64,000 bases of DNA from Thermoflavifilum thermophilum (GTDB lineage Bacteria > Bacteroidota > Bacteroidia > Chitinophagales > Chitinophagaceae), in assembly GCF_900116565.1 (NCBI RefSeq), contig NZ_FPCJ01000001.1, positions 124,001-188,000 of the forward strand. Direction: 5' to 3'. Shown one piece after another: positions 36,201 through 45,032 of this stretch; position 1 is the first letter of the stretch, and the number at the start of each line of letters is the position of its first letter. The notes beneath the pieces were generated by a model that saw only the letters and a list, made by a program, of their open reading frames with translations, did no database searches and had not been told where the DNA came from. The position numbers and the translations under genes are program-made.

Positions 36201-37247
36201 TTGCAGATGGAAAAGCCACAACCTGTATGTATGCCGCTGGAAGAACGTTATTCTCTTAAAAAACACAATACTTTCGGTGTAGAAGCCTGTGCGCGTTATT
36301 TTGCTCCTATCCGGCAGGTGGAGGAGCTGGAAGAACTGCTGATTGCCGATATGTGGAAATCCATGCCCTTGCTGGTTTTGGGGGAAGGCAGCAATATACT
36401 TTTCACGCGCGATGTGGATGGATTGGTGCTGAAAAATGAAATCAAAGGAATAGCCGTGATCCGGGAAACAGCCGATGAGGTATGGCTGAAAGTGGGTGGG
36501 GGTGAAAACTGGCATCGGTTTGTGATGTTTTGTGTGGGCAATCACTACGCAGGAGTTGAAAATCTGGCCTTGATACCCGGCAGCGTAGGTGCTGCTCCGG
36601 TGCAAAATATCGGAGCCTATGGCGTGGAAGTAAAAGAAGTCGTCGATGAAGTAGTGGCCTGGCATCTGGAAACGCATGAATTATTGCATTTCTCAAATGC
36701 GGATTGCGCATTTGGTTATCGCGACAGCATTTTTAAACAAACTTATCGGGGTAAACTAATGATTGTGTGGGTGGTCTTCCGCCTGAGCAAGCATCCCCAT
36801 TTTCATACGGATTACGCGGCTTTACGTGAGGAACTTCATCGGATGGGGGTAAAAGACTTAAGCCTGAGAATCATTTGCGATGCCGTGATTCGCATTCGCA
36901 CACGCAAATTACCCGACCCCGCCAAAATTGGCAATGCCGGAAGTTTTTTCAAAAACCCACAAATTCTGGTCGCTCAGTATGGAGAACTCAAAACAAGATT
37001 TCCGGATTTGCCCTCTTTCCCGGTGGATGCACACACGGTGAAGATCCCCGCAGCCTGGCTCATTGAGCAATGTGGCTGGAAAGGCTATCGCGAAGGCGAT
37101 GCCGGCGTGCATTCACATCAAGCCCTGGTACTGGTCAACTATGGAAAAGCTACCGGCCAGCAAATCCTCCAGCTTTCTGAACGCATCCGGCAAAGTGTAT
37201 ATGAACGTTTTGGCATCATGCTGGAAAGAGAAGTGAATGTATGGTGA
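36201..37247 (+). CDS. murB: UDP-N-acetylenolpyruvoylglucosamine reductase
   Basis: A 348-residue FAD enzyme that reduces UDP-GlcNAc-enolpyruvate to UDP-MurNAc in peptidoglycan synthesis. Markers: YSLKKHNTFGVEACARYFAP at the N-terminus, LVLGEGSNILFT near residue 57, LALIPGSVGAAPVQNIGAYG near 122, FGYRDSIFK near 172, NAGSFFKNP with the catalytic Ser near 247, and the closing LEREVNVW with the catalytic Glu. The size and the segment between GYRDSIFK and NAGSFF place it in the type I (E. coli-like) group. The start may also be Met3 at 36207. It is the last GC-richer housekeeping gene before an AT-rich glycan cluster that begins only 20 bases downstream. Confidence 0.96.
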   Translation: MQMEKPQPVCMPLEERYSLKKHNTFGVEACARYFAPIRQVEELEELLIADMWKSMPLLVLGEGSNILFTRDVDGLVLKNEIKGIAVIRETADEVWLKVGGGENWHRFVMFCVGNHYAGVENLALIPGSVGAAPVQNIGAYGVEVKEVVDEVVAWHLETHELLHFSNADCAFGYRDSIFKQTYRGKLMIVWVVFRLSKHPHFHTDYAALREELHRMGVKDLSLRIICDAVIRIRTRKLPDPAKIGNAGSFFKNPQILVAQYGELKTRFPDLPSFPVDAHTVKIPAAWLIEQCGWKGYREGDAGVHSHQALVLVNYGKATGQQILQLSERIRQSVYERFGIMLEREVNVW

Positions 37248-37267
37248 AGGTAAAAGTCGTTTAGACC

Positions 37268-37969
37268 ATGGTAAATGTAAACAAAAATATAACACACACC
37301 GTGGCTATTGATCATCCTGAAATAAACGATAACAGAAACTACAATTATTTAGCCTTTCCGGTAGAAGAAAGACCGGAATACTCCAGAATCGTCAGTATGA
37401 TACAAGCCAAATCCAGGGTAATTGATTTGGGATGCGGTAACGGTTCGCTGCTGCAAAGGTTAATAAAAGAAAAAGAAGTTAAGGCCTATGGTATAGAACT
37501 AAGTGAATCGGGTGTGACCATTTGTAAAGAAAAAGGATTACAGGTGGAGCAAGGTTATATCGATGAACGGCTACCGTTTCAAGAGAATGCATTTGACTAT
37601 GCAATATGCAATGTAACCATACAGATGGTACGTTATCCGGAAGTACTCCTGACAGAAATGAAACGTATAGCAAAGTATCAAATCATCTCCTTTCCCAATT
37701 TTGCTTTCTACAAGAACAGAATAGAAATGATTATAAAAGGCAGGATGCCAAAAAAAATGCTGTTTGGTTATAGCTGGTATAACACGGGGCATATTCATCA
37801 GTTATCAATAAAGGATATGATTGAACTTATACAAACAATCGGCGGACTCAAAATAATCAAAATAGATGTAGATGAGACGGGTAAAAAATTAAAAAACAAA
37901 ATTATTCAACTCTTTCCAAACTTATTTTGTGTGGTTCCCATATTCTTCTTAGAAAAGATAGAAAAATGA
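37268..37969 (+). CDS. MetW-like SAM-dependent methyltransferase
   Basis: A 233-residue class I methyltransferase. The SAM-binding motif is VIDLGCGNGSLLQRLI near residue 47, followed by YGIELSESGV (acidic ligand of the ribose) and the post-motif FDYAICNVTIQMV. This order is that of MetW-type proteins, which act in methionine metabolism, but the AT-rich context with FkbM, glycosyltransferase and amino-sugar genes suggests a surface-glycan role. Its stop overlaps the start of the FkbM-type gene in an ATGA, so the two are translationally coupled. The acceptor is unknown. Confidence 0.8.
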   Translation: MVNVNKNITHTVAIDHPEINDNRNYNYLAFPVEERPEYSRIVSMIQAKSRVIDLGCGNGSLLQRLIKEKEVKAYGIELSESGVTICKEKGLQVEQGYIDERLPFQENAFDYAICNVTIQMVRYPEVLLTEMKRIAKYQIISFPNFAFYKNRIEMIIKGRMPKKMLFGYSWYNTGHIHQLSIKDMIELIQTIGGLKIIKIDVDETGKKLKNKIIQLFPNLFCVVPIFFLEKIEK

Positions 37970-38916
37970 AAATAATTCATAAAGCATTAAAAAGAAAAGA
38001 GTTTCAGGATAAACCACCGGTTCTGATTGATATTGGTGCTTCTGGGAGTATCCACTCTCGATGGAAAAAAATTGCTCCATACAGTATTTGCCTGACATTT
38101 GATCCGGACGCAAGGGACTATAACTATTTTAAGCGAGAACAAAAACACTATAAACAGTTGCACACATTGCGATGTGGAGTAGGAAATCAAGACCGGCCAG
38201 AGCGTACTTTTTATCTGACCCGTTCTCCTTATTGTTCAAGCTTCTTAAAACCAAGCATAGAAAAGCTAAAACCTTATTCATTCTCAGAAAAATTTATCGT
38301 TGAACATGAGGTAAAATATGAAATGAGAAGCATAAAATCAATATTAAGTGAACTGAATATTTCCTATATTGACTGGTTCAAGTCAGACTCACAAGGGATG
38401 GATCTACAAATTTTTAAGTCATCGGGAGAAGAAATCATAGAAAAAGTAATTGCAGCCGAATTTGAACCCGGAATTATGGATGCATATGAAGGGGAAGATA
38501 AACTACATGAAGTATTATCATTCATGGAGAAAAAACATTTCTTTCTGAGTGAGCTGAATGTAAAAGGTCCAATTAGGATCCCGCATGAATATTTACAGGA
38601 AATTACGCATATCTCATTTCTTAGAAAACTGATAGAAGCCTCTCACAAAAAAATTGCCGGATGGGGCGAAATGCTTTACCTCAATACTTTTGAAACGGAT
38701 GCTTTAGAAAATACAAGAGACTACATACTTGGCATTGTGATCGCAATGTTAAACCATGAATACGGGTTCGCGTTAGAATTAGCCAGAAAAGCAAAAAAAG
38801 AATTTAAAGATGATATCTTAAATGAATTTGAATATCTTTCTGTTCTAAAAATCAAAAATACCATTCTCAGGCTCAAATTTATGGAATCAGTATGGAATAA
38901 ATTCTTACATAAATAA
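37966..38916 (+). CDS. FkbM-family methyltransferase-like protein
   Basis: A 316-residue protein. The start at 37966 (ATGA overlap with the previous stop) gives MKIIHKALKRKEF; frame-open sequence further upstream lies inside the preceding gene. The SAM motif is VLIDIGASGSIHSRW near residue 21, followed by CLTFDPDARDYNYF; the middle segment YIDWFKSDSQGMDLQIFKSSG contains the FkbM-type DxQGxDLxIL motif. These enzymes O-methylate sugars or secondary metabolites. The C-terminal ~100 residues are helical and not typical of the family. It likely modifies the glycan made by this cluster. Confidence 0.8.
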   Translation: MKIIHKALKRKEFQDKPPVLIDIGASGSIHSRWKKIAPYSICLTFDPDARDYNYFKREQKHYKQLHTLRCGVGNQDRPERTFYLTRSPYCSSFLKPSIEKLKPYSFSEKFIVEHEVKYEMRSIKSILSELNISYIDWFKSDSQGMDLQIFKSSGEEIIEKVIAAEFEPGIMDAYEGEDKLHEVLSFMEKKHFFLSELNVKGPIRIPHEYLQEITHISFLRKLIEASHKKIAGWGEMLYLNTFETDALENTRDYILGIVIAMLNHEYGFALELARKAKKEFKDDILNEFEYLSVLKIKNTILRLKFMESVWNKFLHK

Positions 38917-38929
38917 TAATCAGATTCCA

Positions 38930-39931
38930 ATGAACAATAGGCTGTACTTTTGCACACTTTTCGATAGCAATTACCTAACCAGGGGCCTCGTGATGTATGA
39001 ATCATTAAAAGCATGCTGCAAAGATTTTCACCTTTATATATTTAGTTTTGATGATCGTTCCTTCCAGGTATTGAAATCACTGAACTTAGAAAAAGTTACC
39101 TTAATTTCACTATCGGAATTTGAAGATGAAGAGCTGCTGCGCGTAAAACCCACTCGTAGTAGAGCAGAATATTGCTGGACATGCACGTCGTCAACCATTC
39201 TCTATTGTCTGGAACAATTTCATTTGCCACATTGCACTTATATTGATGCAGATCTGTATTTCTATCAAGATCCATCCATACTTCTGGATGAGATGGGCGA
39301 ACATTCCATACTAATTACCGAACATCGATATTCTCCCCAATATGAAAAATCTGCAAAAGCTGGTAAATATTGTGTACAGTTTATCACTTTCAGACGGGAT
39401 GAGTATGGAATGAAAGCCCTGAAATGGTGGCGGGAACGCTGTTTGGAATGGTGTTACGCCCGGCTGGAAGATGGTAAGTTTGGCGATCAGAAATACCTGG
39501 ATGACTGGCCTGAACGCTTTGAAAAAGTATGGGTACTGCAGCATCCGGGTGGAGGACTTGCTGCATGGAATATTCAGCAATATGAGGTAATACCTCAAAA
39601 CAGCAAGTTTATTTGTCGGAATTATCGTACGGGGCAAGTTTTTAAACCCATTTTTTATCATTTTCACTATCTTAGATATTATTCCAACGGAAGCATTGAA
39701 TTAGGCAGGCGAAAGCTTAGCAAACAAGTTTTGCAATTAATATATCTGCCATACATTTGTAAGTTAGAAAATATGAAACAAAATTTATTGAAAAGAAATA
39801 TAGGCTTTGATCCCAATGGCCCCACCCCACCGCCAAGTGGAATCAAGCACTTAATAGTGGAAATTTATCGAAGAATAAAAGGAACATATCACGTTTATCC
39901 ATTGCAAAAATTTACACAAAAATGTGAATAG
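38930..39931 (+). CDS. GT-A fold glycosyltransferase-like protein (GT8-like)
   Basis: A 333-residue protein with the layout of a nucleotide-diphospho-sugar transferase. The N-terminus LYFCTLFDSNYLTRGLVMYE resembles the start of GT8-type enzymes, and CTYIDADLYFYQDP near residue 103 provides the DxD metal motif. The QFITFRRDEYGMKALKWWRE and KFGDQKYLDDWPERF segments also recur in glycosyltransferases that handle surface polysaccharides. It is spaced 13 bases from the FkbM gene and is followed, 1 base after its stop, by the FdtA gene. Donor and acceptor are unknown; the 3-amino-dideoxy sugar made by the next two gene products is a natural candidate donor. Confidence 0.75.
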   Translation: MNNRLYFCTLFDSNYLTRGLVMYESLKACCKDFHLYIFSFDDRSFQVLKSLNLEKVTLISLSEFEDEELLRVKPTRSRAEYCWTCTSSTILYCLEQFHLPHCTYIDADLYFYQDPSILLDEMGEHSILITEHRYSPQYEKSAKAGKYCVQFITFRRDEYGMKALKWWRERCLEWCYARLEDGKFGDQKYLDDWPERFEKVWVLQHPGGGLAAWNIQQYEVIPQNSKFICRNYRTGQVFKPIFYHFHYLRYYSNGSIELGRRKLSKQVLQLIYLPYICKLENMKQNLLKRNIGFDPNGPTPPPSGIKHLIVEIYRRIKGTYHVYPLQKFTQKCE

Positions 39932-39932
39932 C

Positions 39933-40307
39933 ATGGCTTACTTAATACACTTAACTACCCACAGTGACAAACGTGGAAATCTAACTGTAATTGAAGACGA
40001 GATTCCGTTTGATATAAAACGCATATTTTATATCTACGGAGTAGATGATTCTATGAGAGGCGGACATCGTCATAAAACAACGGTTCAGGCTGCCATCTGC
40101 ATCCATGGCAGTTGTATTGTATCCAATGATGATGGGGAGAAACAGGAGGATTTTCTGCTTGATCATCCCAGTAAATGTTTGATTCTGGAAACAAAAGACT
40201 GGCATGTGATGCATCATTTCACCCCGGATGCTGTATTGCTTGTACTTGCTTCCACAAAATTTGATCCTTCAGATTATATTTACGAGCCTTATATGCATAA
40301 AACATGA
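39933..40307 (+). CDS. fdtA: dTDP-4-keto-6-deoxyglucose 3,4-ketoisomerase
   Basis: A 124-residue single cupin-domain enzyme of the FdtA/WxcM group, which converts dTDP-4-keto-6-deoxy-glucose to the 3-keto isomer, the step before amination at C3. Seen: [20 protein letters not shown] near the N-terminus, [20 protein letters not shown] with the two conserved His near residue 47, and [12 protein letters not shown] near residue 90. The ATG at 39933 is chosen because it lies right after the previous stop; a GTG three codons earlier is possible. Its stop overlaps the aminotransferase start (ATGA). The 3,4-isomerase call (FdtA or the Qui3N-type homologue) depends on stereochemistry that sequence does not settle. 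Confidence 0.88.
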   Translation: MAYLIHLTTHSDKRGNLTVIEDEIPFDIKRIFYIYGVDDSMRGGHRHKTTVQAAICIHGSCIVSNDDGEKQEDFLLDHPSKCLILETKDWHVMHHFTPDAVLLVLASTKFDPSDYIYEPYMHKT

Positions 40308-41392
40308 TCCCTTACGAAAACCTGGGTGCAGTCAACAAACCATTCTTTGAGGAGCTAAAACAATCATTTGCTTCCACTCTGGAAAGCGGATGGTATATAC
40401 TCGGCCATCAAGTAAAATCATTTGAACAAGCATTCGCAGATTTTCTGGGTGTTAAACATTGCATCGGAGTTGCTAATGGGTTAGAAGCTTTGTTTCTTTC
40501 ATTAAAAGCATTTGACTTTAAACCAGGATCCGAAGTTATTGTTCCATCCAATACATACATTGCTACGATCCTTTCCATTCTGCATGCCGGATTAAAACCT
40601 GTACTGGTAGAACCAGATATCCGCACTTATAATATTGACGCAAACCGAATTGAAGAAGCCATAACACCTCGAACCTGTGCTGTGATGATTGTGCATCTGT
40701 ACGGCAAATGTTGTGAAATGGATAAAATCAAGAAGATATGTAGCCAGCATCAGCTGAAATTGATTGAAGATTGTGCACAGTCACACGGTGCAGCTTTTAA
40801 AAAACAATTATCCGGTACATTTGGAGAATTTGGTGCTTTTAGTTTTTATCCAACCAAAAATCTCGGCGCATTGGGTGATGCAGGTGCTGTTACTACATCT
40901 GATCCTGATCTTGCAAAAAGAATTAGCACGCTGCGAAATTATGGATCAGAAAAAAAATACTATAATGATTTAATTGGTTATAACTCCAGGCTGGATGAAG
41001 TACAAGCTGCTTTTTTGCTGGTTAAATTAAAACACCTTGAAGAAATCAACAACCACAAAAGAAAGCTGGCTGCTATTTATCACCAACATCTCAAGGAAGA
41101 CTTCATAAAACCCTTTGTACATGCGGATTATTTAGACGTGTATCACATCTTCAACATCCGCCATCCGAAAAGGGATCAGCTGAAAAAATATTTGATAGAC
41201 CACGGTATTCAAACAGAAATTCATTATCCTGTTCCCCCGCATAAGCAGAAAGCAATGCAGGGCGTATTACCTGCACATATATCTTTCCCCATTTCAGAAG
41301 AAATTCATCGTACTACATTGAGCCTTCCTTGTTCTACTGCACATTCGGAAGAAGATATTTATCGGGTAGTGGAAATCATGAATAAGTTCTAA
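40304..41392 (+). CDS. fdtB: DegT/DnrJ/EryC1/StrS sugar aminotransferase (FdtB-like)
   Basis: A 362-residue PLP aminotransferase that should transfer an amino group to C3 of the keto sugar made by FdtA, giving a dTDP-3-amino-3,6-dideoxyhexose (Fuc3N or Qui3N). Seen: [20 protein letters not shown] near residue 28, [13 protein letters not shown] near 55, [10 protein letters not shown] near 155, and the cofactor lysine in [18 protein letters not shown] near 182. The FYPTKNLGA variant and [20 protein letters not shown] match FdtB/QdtB proteins. The acetyltransferase that normally completes Fuc3NAc (FdtC) and the RmlA/RmlB enzymes are not in the window. Confidence 0.9.
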   Translation: MIPYENLGAVNKPFFEELKQSFASTLESGWYILGHQVKSFEQAFADFLGVKHCIGVANGLEALFLSLKAFDFKPGSEVIVPSNTYIATILSILHAGLKPVLVEPDIRTYNIDANRIEEAITPRTCAVMIVHLYGKCCEMDKIKKICSQHQLKLIEDCAQSHGAAFKKQLSGTFGEFGAFSFYPTKNLGALGDAGAVTTSDPDLAKRISTLRNYGSEKKYYNDLIGYNSRLDEVQAAFLLVKLKHLEEINNHKRKLAAIYHQHLKEDFIKPFVHADYLDVYHIFNIRHPKRDQLKKYLIDHGIQTEIHYPVPPHKQKAMQGVLPAHISFPISEEIHRTTLSLPCSTAHSEEDIYRVVEIMNKF

Positions 41393-41438
41393 TATAATTT
41401 GACTTTAAACCCCCAAATAAAGAGTATGTGTATTTGAA

Positions 41439-42527
41439 TCATAATTTTTCATAAATAATCTTTGCAATTCTTTCCGCAGCATGGCCATCCCAATATTCAG
41501 GAATCCGACCATGGGGGCGGTTCCCATTGAGAATCTCCATTACTGTTTGCTTAATCCGTGTAGGATTAGTTCCTGCAAGTCGGTTGGTACCTGTTTCTAC
41601 GGTAACCGGACGTTCGGTATTGTTTCGCACGGTGATGCAAGGAATTTGCAGAAAAGTGGTTTCTTCCTGAATGCCTCCACTGTCGGTAATCACCAGCGCT
41701 GCATGCTGCACCAGCTGCATAAAATCAAGATATCCCAGGGGTTCAGTAATGATTACATTTGTAGGAATCATATCCTCCAGCGAAAACTCATGAATTTTTT
41801 TTCTTGTTCGCGGATGAACGGGAAAAATAATTTTTTTCAGGGATGCTATTTCACGAAGCAGGCCAATCAGCTCTTGTAATTCTTCCCGATGATCTACATT
41901 CGAGGGCCTGTGCAGGGTAACCAGTATATATTCGCCCGGCTGGCAATGCAGGGTTTGCAAAATTTTAGATTGGGCTATTTTGGGAAGATAATACAATAAG
42001 CTATCAATCATCACATTTCCCACAAAAAATATTTTTTCCTGAGGAATACCTTCCTTTTCTAAATTCCGAACTCCGGATGGCTCGCTGACAAACAGATAAT
42101 CGGCCAAGGCATCGGTCAGCAACCGGTTGATTTCTTCAGGCATAGTGCGATCAAAACTTCTTAAGCCGGCTTCTACGTGAGCAATGGGAATAAGAAATCG
42201 TGAGGCTATCAGGCTGCAGGCAACCGTGGAGTTTACATCTCCCACTACAATTACCAGATCAGGACGTTCGGATTGCACTATTTTTTCAAAACCCAGCATA
42301 ATGCCTGCCAGCTGTTCTGCATGCGAGCCGGATCCCACACCCAAATAAAAATCTGGCCTGGGCAATTCCAGTTCTTCAAAAAATATGCTTGACATGCGGT
42401 CATCATAATGCTGGCCGGTATGGCAAATGAGATGTTGAATATCTGTGTATTGCTGAAAAGCTCTGAAAAGCGGAGCGACCTTCATGAAATTAGGCCTGGC
42501 ACCTACTACGGAAATGATTTTTTTCAT
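41439..42527 (-). CDS. wecB: Non-hydrolysing UDP-N-acetylglucosamine 2-epimerase
   Basis: A 362-residue cytoplasmic enzyme interconverting UDP-GlcNAc and UDP-ManNAc for surface glycan synthesis. Seen: ISVVGARPNFMKVAPLFRAF at the start, LICHTGQHYDDRMS near residue 37, VVGDVNSTVACSLIA near 95, HVEAGLRSFDRTMPEEINR near 117, and ITDSGGIQEETTFL near 285 with the catalytic Glu. The ATG at 42525-42527 is preferred; the frame runs a few codons further to a TTG. It converges on FdtB and is followed upstream by two glycosyltransferase genes on the same strand. A CCTGCC/GGCAGG palindrome lies between it and the next gene. Confidence 0.95.
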   Translation of the reverse strand: MKKIISVVGARPNFMKVAPLFRAFQQYTDIQHLICHTGQHYDDRMSSIFFEELELPRPDFYLGVGSGSHAEQLAGIMLGFEKIVQSERPDLVIVVGDVNSTVACSLIASRFLIPIAHVEAGLRSFDRTMPEEINRLLTDALADYLFVSEPSGVRNLEKEGIPQEKIFFVGNVMIDSLLYYLPKIAQSKILQTLHCQPGEYILVTLHRPSNVDHREELQELIGLLREIASLKKIIFPVHPRTRKKIHEFSLEDMIPTNVIITEPLGYLDFMQLVQHAALVITDSGGIQEETTFLQIPCITVRNNTERPVTVETGTNRLAGTNPTRIKQTVMEILNGNRPHGRIPEYWDGHAAERIAKIIYEKL

Positions 42528-42578
42528 GCGAGGCAATTTACCTTATTCACGCGATTTTGCCTATCTGCAGGTGAATCA

Positions 42579-42599
42579 ACCTGCCTGCGGCAGGCAGGT
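42579..42599. repeat. CCTGCC/GGCAGG palindrome, copy 1
   Basis: ACCTGCCTGC, one G, then GCAGGCAGGT: a perfect 10-bp inverted repeat with a 1-base centre. It lies between wecB and the next glycosyltransferase gene. It belongs to a palindrome family found again at 43861, 45600, 45809 and 45873. Confidence 0.85.
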
Positions 42600-42603
42600 A
42601 GAA

Positions 42604-43827
42604 TCAAGTTTGCAATGAATGTTGAAAATCTTTTTCTCTTTTTCGGGCTATGGCATCCCAGCTAAAAAGCATGTGTACTTTTTGTGCGCCGATGCGGCCC
42701 ATTTCTTTTCTGACCTGAGGATCCGAAAGCATGAGGATCTTTTCTGCCAGATCCACGAAATTGTTTTCTTCATACAACAAACCATTTCTTCCCGGTATTT
42801 CTGCACAGGGATCCACCCGCTCTTTCACCTGTGTGCGGTTGCTGATGATGATGGGCAATCCGCAGGCCGCTGCATCCAGCTGACTGGTAGATTCCTGCCG
42901 CGGCCACACGCCAATATCGGCCGCCCGATAAAAGGTGGGTAGTTCATGCACAGGCACGAATGGATGCACCACACAACCCTTCATTGATTGAATAGCCTCT
43001 ATATCGTGCTTGGTGCCACTCCCTACAAATAATGCCTTAATATGTTGATAGGCAGGTCCTTTTTCATGCAAATAATGGACAGCTTGTGCCAGGCAGAAAG
43101 GATTTTTATCGGGCGTAAATCTACCCGTGTAGATGCATACAATATCATCATCGTTAAATCCCAAAGCTTTTCTCTTTCGCAGTCTCTGTTGCTGCTCATC
43201 GGCTGAGGCAACAGGCCTGAACATCTCAGTATCTACACCCAGCGATTCAATTTCAATTTTTTCAGGGGGCACCAGAAAATATCGTTGCGAAATTTCTGCC
43301 ACATCTTTGGCAATCGCATAATGTTTTATCGTGATAGCATTGATAAATGCGAGCTTCCGGGGAAACTGAAGCAAATAATGTTTTAGCCAGGTCTTAGGAT
43401 GATGCATGTTAAATACCGAGGCATGCACATGGCTTTCTGTAAAAAAACGAATACCTAATTCACGTGCAACCCTGGCTGCTTCATAGCAGGTCTGGGAATA
43501 CAAATGAAATACATTGATAACATCTGGATGAAGGTGTGCGATTGTTTCTTGTAGTCCTTTCATCATGATCACATTCACCAGTGGTGGCTTAACGAGCGGA
43601 AGCCGGTGCAACAGATAACCATCAATTTTTTTTGTACCGGGCTTTACAATATTGGGACCCAGAAAAGGTTCGTATGTTTTCCGGTAATGAGGTGCATTGA
43701 AATACACCTGAGCTGTGGATGAGACTACATGTACCTCATGACCCAATTTGGCCATGGCTTTGGGTAGAAAGTTTTCGGAATAACCCATCCCTTCGGAATA
43801 CATCTCTGTTAAAAATAAAATTTTCAT
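42604..43827 (-). CDS. Glycosyltransferase family 4 protein
   Basis: A 407-residue GT-B enzyme. The start at 43825-43827 (MKILFLTEMYSEGMGYSENF) is the family start; sequence in the same frame upstream of it is the translated palindrome and the neighbouring gene, not real N-terminus. Seen: LHPDVINVFHLYSQTCYEAA near residue 100, FTESHVHASVF, YTGRFTPDKNPF near 230, and the E-x7-E region QESTSQLDAAACGLPIIIS near 315. The expected role is adding one sugar to the surface glycan. It is co-directional with the next GT4 gene 10 bases upstream and with wecB downstream. Confidence 0.88.
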   Translation of the reverse strand: MKILFLTEMYSEGMGYSENFLPKAMAKLGHEVHVVSSTAQVYFNAPHYRKTYEPFLGPNIVKPGTKKIDGYLLHRLPLVKPPLVNVIMMKGLQETIAHLHPDVINVFHLYSQTCYEAARVARELGIRFFTESHVHASVFNMHHPKTWLKHYLLQFPRKLAFINAITIKHYAIAKDVAEISQRYFLVPPEKIEIESLGVDTEMFRPVASADEQQQRLRKRKALGFNDDDIVCIYTGRFTPDKNPFCLAQAVHYLHEKGPAYQHIKALFVGSGTKHDIEAIQSMKGCVVHPFVPVHELPTFYRAADIGVWPRQESTSQLDAAACGLPIIISNRTQVKERVDPCAEIPGRNGLLYEENNFVDLAEKILMLSDPQVRKEMGRIGAQKVHMLFSWDAIARKREKDFQHSLQT

Positions 43828-43837
43828 GCAGCAACAT

Positions 43838-45028
43838 TTAACTTTTATCTCTCGCAAGCCCGTCTGCTTGCAAGCAGGCCTGCCTGTCCGGCAGGCAGGC
43901 ATAAATCAGCTCTGCAATTTTATGAATCTGTATCTCCTGCGTATAATGCTGTTCAATATGTTTTCTGGCTGTTTCACCCAACTCTTTTGCCAACCCAGGA
44001 TTGGTTGCAAGTTCTATCATGTATTTTGCCATCCCTTGTACATCTCCTTCTTCCACCAAAAAACCGGTTTTTTCATGAATCACTGCTTCAGGAATACCTG
44101 CATGGTAAGTACTGATGACGGGCAAACCACACGCAGCAGCTTCTAAAATCGAATTAGGTGTTCCCTCCTTATCACCATCAGGCGCTGTAACAGAATGTTG
44201 TACAAATGCGCGTGCCTGGTGCAATAATTGTTTGATTTCATCGGGGGTCAATACGCCCGCAAAGGTAATCTTGTTCTGTATGCCCAGTTTTGTAGCCAGT
44301 TTTTGGCATTCCACCATAAGCTCTCCATCACCTACCATAATCAATCGCGCTTCAGGAACAGCTTGCACAACTTTTTCAAATGCCCGGATGGTGTGGTGTG
44401 GAGCTTTCTTTGCTGTAAAACGTCCTACAGCTACAAATACGGGCGGATTCAATTCTGGCTTTCCGGGTGTAAAAAATGAAAGGTCTATGCCGTAAGGGAT
44501 ATTTTTTACTTTCTGCGGCTCAGCTCCCAGCCGAATCAGTTGTTTCTTCATGTCTTCCGATACGGCAATGATATAACGGGCATAAGTAAACATTTCTTTA
44601 TAAGAAGCTGCGTATTGCTGCAAGGTATCGTGATGAAAAGCATCGAATCCATGAAAATGAACAATCAGGGGAACATTCACTTGTGCACAGGCTTTCCATA
44701 TTTTAGCTCCCGTGATGCCATAATTAGCCACCACTACCTGAATATGCTTTCTTCTGAAAAATTGTTTCAGCCCATATAAACTAAAAAAGTTACCCTCCGA
44801 ATGAAAAACATTTTTCATGAATATATGCATCAGAAAAAAGGGAACGGGATTTAATAATTTATCCGATTCATCTCTTTGTGGAAGCCAATTTTGGTAAATG
44901 AATGTTACCTGATCGCTTCCCCAAAAAGATTGCAAACCTTTAATCTGTTGCCTGATGAAAGTTTCTGAATAAGAATAATTACCTGCCTTACTGGTAGGCG
45001 AATTAGGTTGAGTGATGCATATCTTCAT
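43838..45028 (-). CDS. Glycosyltransferase family 4 protein with repeat-encoded C-terminal tail
   Basis: A 396-residue GT4 enzyme. Seen: IVHFHGFDAFHHDT near residue 120, VAVGRFTAKKAPHHTIRAFE near 200, and the donor-site motif GDKEGTPNSILEAAACGLPV near 285. The regular domain ends with YTQEIQIHKIAELI; the last ~20 residues (ACLPDRQACLQADGLARDKS) are the translation of a palindromic repeat at 43861-43900, so the original C-terminus was probably replaced when the repeat was inserted. It lies 4 bases after the methyltransferase gene stop and 10 bases before the next GT4 gene. Function of the tail is doubtful. Confidence 0.88.
   Translation of the reverse strand: MKICITQPNSPTSKAGNYSYSETFIRQQIKGLQSFWGSDQVTFIYQNWLPQRDESDKLLNPVPFFLMHIFMKNVFHSEGNFFSLYGLKQFFRRKHIQVVVANYGITGAKIWKACAQVNVPLIVHFHGFDAFHHDTLQQYAASYKEMFTYARYIIAVSEDMKKQLIRLGAEPQKVKNIPYGIDLSFFTPGKPELNPPVFVAVGRFTAKKAPHHTIRAFEKVVQAVPEARLIMVGDGELMVECQKLATKLGIQNKITFAGVLTPDEIKQLLHQARAFVQHSVTAPDGDKEGTPNSILEAAACGLPVISTYHAGIPEAVIHEKTGFLVEEGDVQGMAKYMIELATNPGLAKELGETARKHIEQHYTQEIQIHKIAELIYACLPDRQACLQADGLARDKS
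43861..43900. repeat. CCTGCC/GGCAGG palindrome, copy 2, inside a coding region
   Basis: CTGCTTGCAAGCAG is a perfect 14-base palindrome, directly joined to GCCTGCC-TGTCC-GGCAGGC. Together they encode most of the C-terminal tail of the GT4 protein whose stop codon is at 43838, in frame. Confidence 0.85.
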
Positions 45029-45032
45029 GAAC

